A model generated the notes under the pieces. It had not been told where the DNA came from. It ran no database searches and saw nothing but the letters and a program-made list of their open reading frames with translations. Position numbers and translations under genes: made by a program. DNA of 64,000 bases, from NCBI RefSeq assembly GCF_016918935.1, contig NZ_JAFFOB010000018.1, forward strand, positions 124,001 through 188,000, in the 5' to 3' direction. This document shows positions 59,703 through 64,000 of the stretch, in pieces (the first letter of the stretch is position 1; each line of letters opens with the position of its first letter). The stretch is from Roseitranquillus sediminis. Lineage in GTDB: Bacteria > Pseudomonadota > Alphaproteobacteria > Rhodobacterales > Rhodobacteraceae.

Positions 59703-61268
59703 TCAGGATTTTTCGAACATCGCGAGCATCCGGCGCGTCACCAGAAAACCCCCGACGATGTTGATGCTGGCAATGAGGATCGAAACCGACGCCAGCAGGA
59801 TGACGAGAAAGCTGGTCGAGCCGATCTGAAGCAGCGCCCCGATGATGATGATGCCCGAGATCGCATTGGTCACGGCCATCAGCGGCGTGTGCAGTGCGTG
59901 GCTCACGTTCCAGATGACCTGGAAGCCCACGAAGCAGGCGAGCACGAAGACGATGAAGTGCGACATGAAACTTGCCGGCGCGAAGGCACCGACGATCAGC
60001 ATCAGAAGCGCGCCCGCGACCAGGATCCCGACCTGGAATCGAGTCGCCTTGCGAAAGGTGTCGAGTTCGGCCGCGCGCCGCTCCTGCGGCGTGAGCTCCT
60101 TCGGCTTGGCGCGCGGGGCCGCGCGCGCGATAGCCTGCACCTTCGGCTTGGGCGGCGGAAACGTGATTTCGCCGCCGTGCGCGACGGTGGCGCCGCGGAT
60201 CACGTCGTCGTCCATGTTGTGGGCGATCTGACCGTCCTTGCCGGGCGTGAGATCTGTCAGCATGTGCCGGATGTTGGTGGCGTAGAGCGTGCTCGACTGC
60301 GTAGCCATGCGGCTGGGGAAGTCGGTGTAGCCGACGACGGTGACGCCGTTGTCGGTGACAATCTTCTCGCCCGGCACGGTAAGATCGCAGTTACCGCCCT
60401 GCTCTGCCGCGAGGTCGACGACGACGCTGCCGCGCTTCATCAGCCGGACCATTTCCTCAGGCCAGAGCTTCGGCGCCGGTCGGCCGGGGATCAGCGCGGT
60501 GGTGATGACGATGTCGACCTCGGGCGCCTGCTGGCGGAAGAGGGCCATCTCTTTCTCGATGAACTCCGGCGAAGCGGGCTTGGCGTAGCCGCCCTCGCCG
60601 GACTGATCCTCATCGAACTCGAGCATCAGGAACTCGGCGCCCATCGACTCGATCTGCTCGGCGACCTCGGGGCGCACGTCGAAGGCGCGCACCACGGCGC
60701 CGAGGCTGACCGACGTGCCGATCGCCGAGAGTCCCGCGACGCCGGCGCCGATCACCAGCACCTTGGCCGGCGGCACCTTGCCCGCCGCCGTCACCTGACC
60801 GGTGAAGAAGCGGCCGAAGTTGTTGCCGGCCTCGATCACGGCGCGGTAGCCCGCGATGTTGGCCATCGAGCTCAGCGCGTCCATCTTCTGGGCGCGGCTG
60901 ATCCGGGGGACCATGTCCATCGCGACGACGCTCGCGCCCGTGTCGCGGACGCGGTTCAGCATCTCCTCGTTCTGGCCCGGGTAGAAGAAGGAGATCAGCG
61001 TCTTGTCCGGTCCCAGCCGCCCGGCCTCATCCTCGGTCGGGGGGCGCACCTTTACGATGACGTCCGCGCGCGACCAGAGTTCTTCGGTGCCGTCAACGAC
61101 CTCGACGCCCGCCTGCCGGTAGGCGTCGTCGGTGAAACCTGCCCGCTCGCCCGCGCCACTTTCTACCAGGCAGGTATGGCCAAGCTTGCTGATCTGGGTT
61201 GCGCTGTCGGGCGTCAGCGCCACCCGAGCTTCGCCCTCGTAGGTTTCTTTCGGTGCTCCGATCTTCAC
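59703..61268 (-). CDS. pntA: NAD(P) transhydrogenase subunit alpha
   Basis: The 521-residue subunit starts [22 protein letters not shown] and includes the NAD-binding domain ([32 protein letters not shown]) and [38 protein letters not shown], then a C-terminal helical region (four helices). The domain and membrane part are on one polypeptide as in E. coli, not split as in Rhodospirillum. Confidence 0.97.
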   Translation of the reverse strand: MKIGAPKETYEGEARVALTPDSATQISKLGHTCLVESGAGERAGFTDDAYRQAGVEVVDGTEELWSRADVIVKVRPPTEDEAGRLGPDKTLISFFYPGQNEEMLNRVRDTGASVVAMDMVPRISRAQKMDALSSMANIAGYRAVIEAGNNFGRFFTGQVTAAGKVPPAKVLVIGAGVAGLSAIGTSVSLGAVVRAFDVRPEVAEQIESMGAEFLMLEFDEDQSGEGGYAKPASPEFIEKEMALFRQQAPEVDIVITTALIPGRPAPKLWPEEMVRLMKRGSVVVDLAAEQGGNCDLTVPGEKIVTDNGVTVVGYTDFPSRMATQSSTLYATNIRHMLTDLTPGKDGQIAHNMDDDVIRGATVAHGGEITFPPPKPKVQAIARAAPRAKPKELTPQERRAAELDTFRKATRFQVGILVAGALLMLIVGAFAPASFMSHFIVFVLACFVGFQVIWNVSHALHTPLMAVTNAISGIIIIGALLQIGSTSFLVILLASVSILIASINIVGGFLVTRRMLAMFEKS

Positions 61269-61363
61269 GGCCGTCCCTCTCTCGCGCGTCGGTTCACGAT
61301 CCCGTTGAAACTTCCTTAGCGTCCGCCCCGTAGCAGCACAAGCAACGGGCGACGCAGCGGCAG

Positions 61364-61807
61364 TCAGATCCAGCGACGGGTCCGGCCTGCGTACTCTTCG
61401 AACCGCGCGCCGAAGGCCTCCTCAAGCCGCCGCTCCTCGTACCTGATGAAGCGACGGTCGAGCACCACGAAAAGCACCGGGACGAGGAAGAGCGCCAGCA
61501 GCGAGCTCCAGATCAGTCCCAGGGCCGCCAGGATCAGGAGGTCGGCGAGGTAGATCGGATTTCGGCTGTAGCGAAAGATGCCGCCGGTGATCAGCGCATC
61601 GGGACTTTCGCCGGGGATGATCGTGGTGCGGTAGCGCCGGAACTGGAGCGCCGCCTTTGCCATGAGCAGCGCTGCGAGCCCGAGGAGCACCCAGCCGCCC
61701 GCGTCTGCCCAAAGGCCGAGATCCGGAGCCGGCGCAATGCGCGCCTGGAGCCATCCGGCGAGGAGGCAGGCGGCAAGCCAGACGGGGGGCATGTCGAGCC
61801 ATCGCAT
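61364..61807 (-). CDS. Isoprenylcysteine carboxylmethyltransferase-type membrane methyltransferase
   Basis: The 147-residue protein has four hydrophobic segments and the ICMT/PEMT C-terminal pattern [47 protein letters not shown], which binds SAM. It probably methylates a lipid or membrane protein. The start at 61807 begins MRWLDMPP; the frame extends upstream but without homology. It is divergent from kynU. Confidence 0.88.
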   Translation of the reverse strand: MRWLDMPPVWLAACLLAGWLQARIAPAPDLGLWADAGGWVLLGLAALLMAKAALQFRRYRTTIIPGESPDALITGGIFRYSRNPIYLADLLILAALGLIWSSLLALFLVPVLFVVLDRRFIRYEERRLEEAFGARFEEYAGRTRRWI

Positions 61808-61905
61808 CCCGCACAGATACCGTGCGGCCGGCTGGCATGACAACCGACAGCGCAGGGCATGCGGCGCGCTTGACCCGCGCCGGGTTGGCCGCGACAAGTC
61901 TCGGC

Positions 61906-63096
61906 ATGACGGACTTCGACAGGACGCGCACGTTCTTTCACCTCCCGGATGGCCTCGTCTATCTCGACGGCAATTCCCTCGGTCCGCTCCCGGTGGCGGT
62001 GCCCAAACGCCTCGAGCGGATGCTGCGCAGCCAGTGGGGCGAGATGGCGATCGGCGGGTGGAATCGTGCCGGTTGGATCGACGCCCCGCGACGTGTGGGC
62101 GATCGTATCGGCCGGCTGATCGGGGCGGAGCCGGGGCACGTGGTCGCGGGCGAAACGCTCTCGATCAAGGTGTTCCAGGCGCTTGCGGCGGCGCTGCACC
62201 TGCGCCCGGACCGATGCGTGATTCTGTCGGACAGAGGGAACTTTCCCTCTGACCTCTACATGGCCGACGGCCTCGCGCGGCTGACCGAGCGGCACGAGAT
62301 CCGGGTCGTCGACCCCGAGGATGTCGAGGCGGCAATCGGCCCCGACGTTGCCGTCCTGCTGCTGACCGAGGTCGACTATCGCACCGGCCGGCTGCACGAC
62401 ATGGCGCGGCTGACGCGCGCTGCCCACGCGGCCGGGGCGCTGACGGTGTGGGACCTTGCGCATTCGGCGGGGGCGCTGCCGGTTGATGTCGTGGCGGCCG
62501 GCGCGGACTTCGCCGTCGGCTGCACCTACAAGTACCTCAACGGCGGACCCGGAGCGCCCGCATTCGTCTACGTTGCGCCGCGCCACGTCGACCGTGTCGA
62601 GCCGTCGCTGGCGGGCTGGCTCGGTCACGCGGCGCCGTTCCGCTTCGAGGCGCGATATCGTCCCGGCGCAGGGATCGACCGGATGCGGGTCGGCACGCCG
62701 CCGATCCTGCAACTCGCCGCCCTCGACGCCGCGCTCGACTGCTGGGACGATGTCGACATGGCAGACGTGCGCCGCGCCTCGCTGTCCCTGCAGAAGACCT
62801 TCATCACAGAGGTGGAGGCCTCCTGCCCCGAGTTGAGTCTCGCATCGCCCCGCGAGAGCGCGCGGCGGGGCAGCCAGGTGTCGTTCCGCCACCCGGAGGG
62901 CTACGCGATAATGCAGGCGCTGATCGCCCGCGGCGTCGTCGGCGACTTTCGTGCGCCGGACCTCCTGCGGTTCGGTTTCGCGCCGCTCTACATCGGCGAT
63001 GCGGACGTGCGGCGGGCGGCGCAGGTGCTGGCAGAGGTGATGCATGGGCGGCTTTGGGATCACGATGCCTATCGCGCTGTGGCGGCGGTGACATGA
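61906..63096 (+). CDS. kynU: Kynureninase
   Basis: The 396-residue PLP enzyme has FHLPDGLVYLDGNSLGPLP, WDLAHSAGALPVDV and the PLP Lys in GCTYKYLNGGPG (K209), plus RVGTPPILQLAAL, which is the kynureninase pattern. It cleaves kynurenine or 3-hydroxykynurenine to anthranilate or 3-hydroxyanthranilate and alanine, in tryptophan breakdown or de novo NAD synthesis. The stop overlaps the next start by ATGA. Confidence 0.95.
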   Translation: MTDFDRTRTFFHLPDGLVYLDGNSLGPLPVAVPKRLERMLRSQWGEMAIGGWNRAGWIDAPRRVGDRIGRLIGAEPGHVVAGETLSIKVFQALAAALHLRPDRCVILSDRGNFPSDLYMADGLARLTERHEIRVVDPEDVEAAIGPDVAVLLLTEVDYRTGRLHDMARLTRAAHAAGALTVWDLAHSAGALPVDVVAAGADFAVGCTYKYLNGGPGAPAFVYVAPRHVDRVEPSLAGWLGHAAPFRFEARYRPGAGIDRMRVGTPPILQLAALDAALDCWDDVDMADVRRASLSLQKTFITEVEASCPELSLASPRESARRGSQVSFRHPEGYAIMQALIARGVVGDFRAPDLLRFGFAPLYIGDADVRRAAQVLAEVMHGRLWDHDAYRAVAAVT

Positions 63097-63566
63097 ACGG
63101 CAATCTGACACTGCGCCGGATGCGGCCGGGAGAGGAAGGGCGGCTCTGGGAGGTGCTGCGAAGCGCCGTGCTGAAGGGCACGGCCGAACATTATGACGAC
63201 GCACAGCGCAAGGCGTGGGCGCCATCGAAGCCGGAAATCTCATGGCCCGCGCGCCTGAGCGTCGACGCCTGCTTCGTTGCCCTGCTGGACACGCTCGTTG
63301 TCGGCTTCATGGCGGCGGACGAGCATGGACATATCGATCTGGCCTACGTGCTGCCCGACATGAAGAACTCCGGCATCGGCACGCGACTGCTGGAGCGGAT
63401 AGAGGGCGAGATGCAGCTGAACGGCGTCCGGCGACTGACGACGGACGCGAGCCTCGTCGCGCAGCCGTTCTTCGAGCGCCGCGGCTGGACCTCGGGCAGG
63501 ACCGAGACGGTCACCCGCAACGGCCAGTCGCTGCGCCGCGTGAAGATGCACAAGAACCTGACGTGA
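63093..63566 (+). CDS. GNAT family N-acetyltransferase
   Basis: The 157-residue enzyme has a GNAT core: LTLRRMRPGEEGRLWEVLRSAV, IDLAYVLPDMKNSGIGTRLLERIEGE (the acetyl-CoA-binding loop) and PFFERRGWTSGRTETVTRNGQSLRRVKMHK. The substrate is unknown. It overlaps kynU, so the pair is translationally coupled and probably cotranscribed. Confidence 0.88.
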   Translation: MNGNLTLRRMRPGEEGRLWEVLRSAVLKGTAEHYDDAQRKAWAPSKPEISWPARLSVDACFVALLDTLVVGFMAADEHGHIDLAYVLPDMKNSGIGTRLLERIEGEMQLNGVRRLTTDASLVAQPFFERRGWTSGRTETVTRNGQSLRRVKMHKNLT

Positions 63567-63585
63567 ACCTGCCGTCGCGCGTGCG

Positions 63586-63672
63586 TCAGGCCGCGCCGGC
63601 GAAGATGATGCTGGCGATCAGGACGAGGATCAGCACGATCGCCAGTGCCAGCAGGACGAGGCGCCGATTCAC
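63586..63672 (-). CDS. Possible 28-residue membrane peptide
   Basis: A GTG at 63672 begins a 28-residue frame with basic start VNRRL and a single hydrophobic helix (LALAIVLILVLIASIIFAGAA). It begins 1 base after the stop of the upstream glutamine amidotransferase. Bacterial one-helix peptides of this type are often overlooked, but no homologue is known to me and the ribosome site is weak. Confidence 0.4.
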   Translation of the reverse strand: MNRRLVLLALAIVLILVLIASIIFAGAA

Positions 63673-63673
63673 T

Positions 63674-64000
63674 TCACGCGCTGCGCAGTGTCGGCGTCTG
63701 CCGCCCGCGTCTCCAGGCGCGGCAGGCGTCGCCGAAGGAGGCGAAGAGCGGGCGCGAGACCGGGTCCGTACGCGCCTGCCACTCGGGGTGCCACTGGACC
63801 GAAAGCGCGTATCCAGGCGCACCCTCGATGTAGATTGCCTCGGGCGTGCCGTCGTCCGCGTGTCCGTCCACGACGATGCGCCGGCCCAGATCAACGAGGC
63901 CCTGCCCGTGCAGCGTGTTGGTCATCACCCGCGTCGCGCCGAGCAGGCGGTGAAAGGGACCGTTCTCGGTGAAGGTGACGCCGTGACGGATGGCGAACTT
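63674..64000 (-). CDS. Class I glutamine amidotransferase / gamma-glutamyl-gamma-aminobutyrate hydrolase (partial, N-terminus off the right edge)
   Basis: The C-terminal 108 residues are present, beginning KFAIRHGVTFTENGPFHRLL and including the catalytic-His motif SVQWHPEW. This is the peptidase C26 pattern of PuuD-type enzymes, which cleave gamma-glutamyl-GABA in putrescine breakdown. The catalytic Cys lies beyond the edge. The frame is open to position 64000. Confidence 0.85.
   Translation of the reverse strand, partial: KFAIRHGVTFTENGPFHRLLGATRVMTNTLHGQGLVDLGRRIVVDGHADDGTPEAIYIEGAPGYALSVQWHPEWQARTDPVSRPLFASFGDACRAWRRGRQTPTLRSA

Overview
This is a GC-rich, densely packed chromosomal window from an alphaproteobacterium, most likely a member of the Rhodobacterales (Roseobacter/Rhodobacter group). 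The case rests on gene content and on sequences I recognise: a RimB-RimK fusion, the fthC-ymdB order, the DUF1127/LysR divergent pair, a PraR-like XRE regulator, an alpha-type RNase P RNA, gatCA next to a ceramidase-type locus, and the pntA/pntB pair. No rRNA, tRNA, CRISPR array, prophage or integrative element was seen. The only mobile DNA is one decayed IS5-type insertion sequence.

Region by region. 1-9.1 kb: a truncated molybdenum hydroxylase large subunit, a type III PLP ornithine-type decarboxylase with a long structured leader, a divergent Lrp/AsnC regulator, yebC, a two-gene stress-type cluster, an SLC13/TrkA-C permease, ymdB, fthC and mgtE. 9.2-19.6 kb: guanine deaminase, an unknown polytopic membrane protein, tadA, two small membrane-associated proteins, an MBL-fold hydrolase, a ceramidase remnant, gatC-gatA, a lipoprotein and an amidase, rnpB, a PAS protein, rpmG and a GNAT enzyme. 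19.6-31.4 kb: a BI-1 protein, DUF1127, LysR, a quinone oxidoreductase, an XRE regulator, a HisN-type phosphatase, a pseudouridine synthase, a ZIP transporter, an lldD-amylosucrase overlap pair and an MHYT-GGDEF-EAL protein. 31.6-46 kb: rplY, lon, the IS5 relic, tgt, rimB-rimK, sufT, gph, glmU-glmS, a degenerate HAD protein, an acyl-CoA synthetase and a lipoprotein. 46-64 kb: moaA, two M20 hydrolases with a fused DppDF ATPase, divergent from its binding protein and two permeases, then a YeeE sulfur transporter, DUF3422, pntB-pntA, a small methyltransferase, kynU with a GNAT gene, a 28-residue membrane peptide and a truncated class I glutamine amidotransferase.

Functionally the window mixes housekeeping (translation fidelity and modification, proteolysis, UDP-GlcNAc synthesis by glmU/glmS, transhydrogenase) with scavenging modules: peptide import coupled to M20 deacylases at 47.3-55.7 kb, purine salvage by guaD, and sucrose and lactate use at 25.9-29.0 kb. 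I did not find a convincing undescribed multi-gene system. The items most worth following up are the structured decarboxylase leader, the insertion that falls exactly on the tgt stop codon and preserves it, the ceramidase deletion remnant, the RimB-RimK fusion, the nucleophile-less HAD protein and the lldD-amylosucrase coupling. Many long antisense open frames exist because GC is high; they were treated as shadows.
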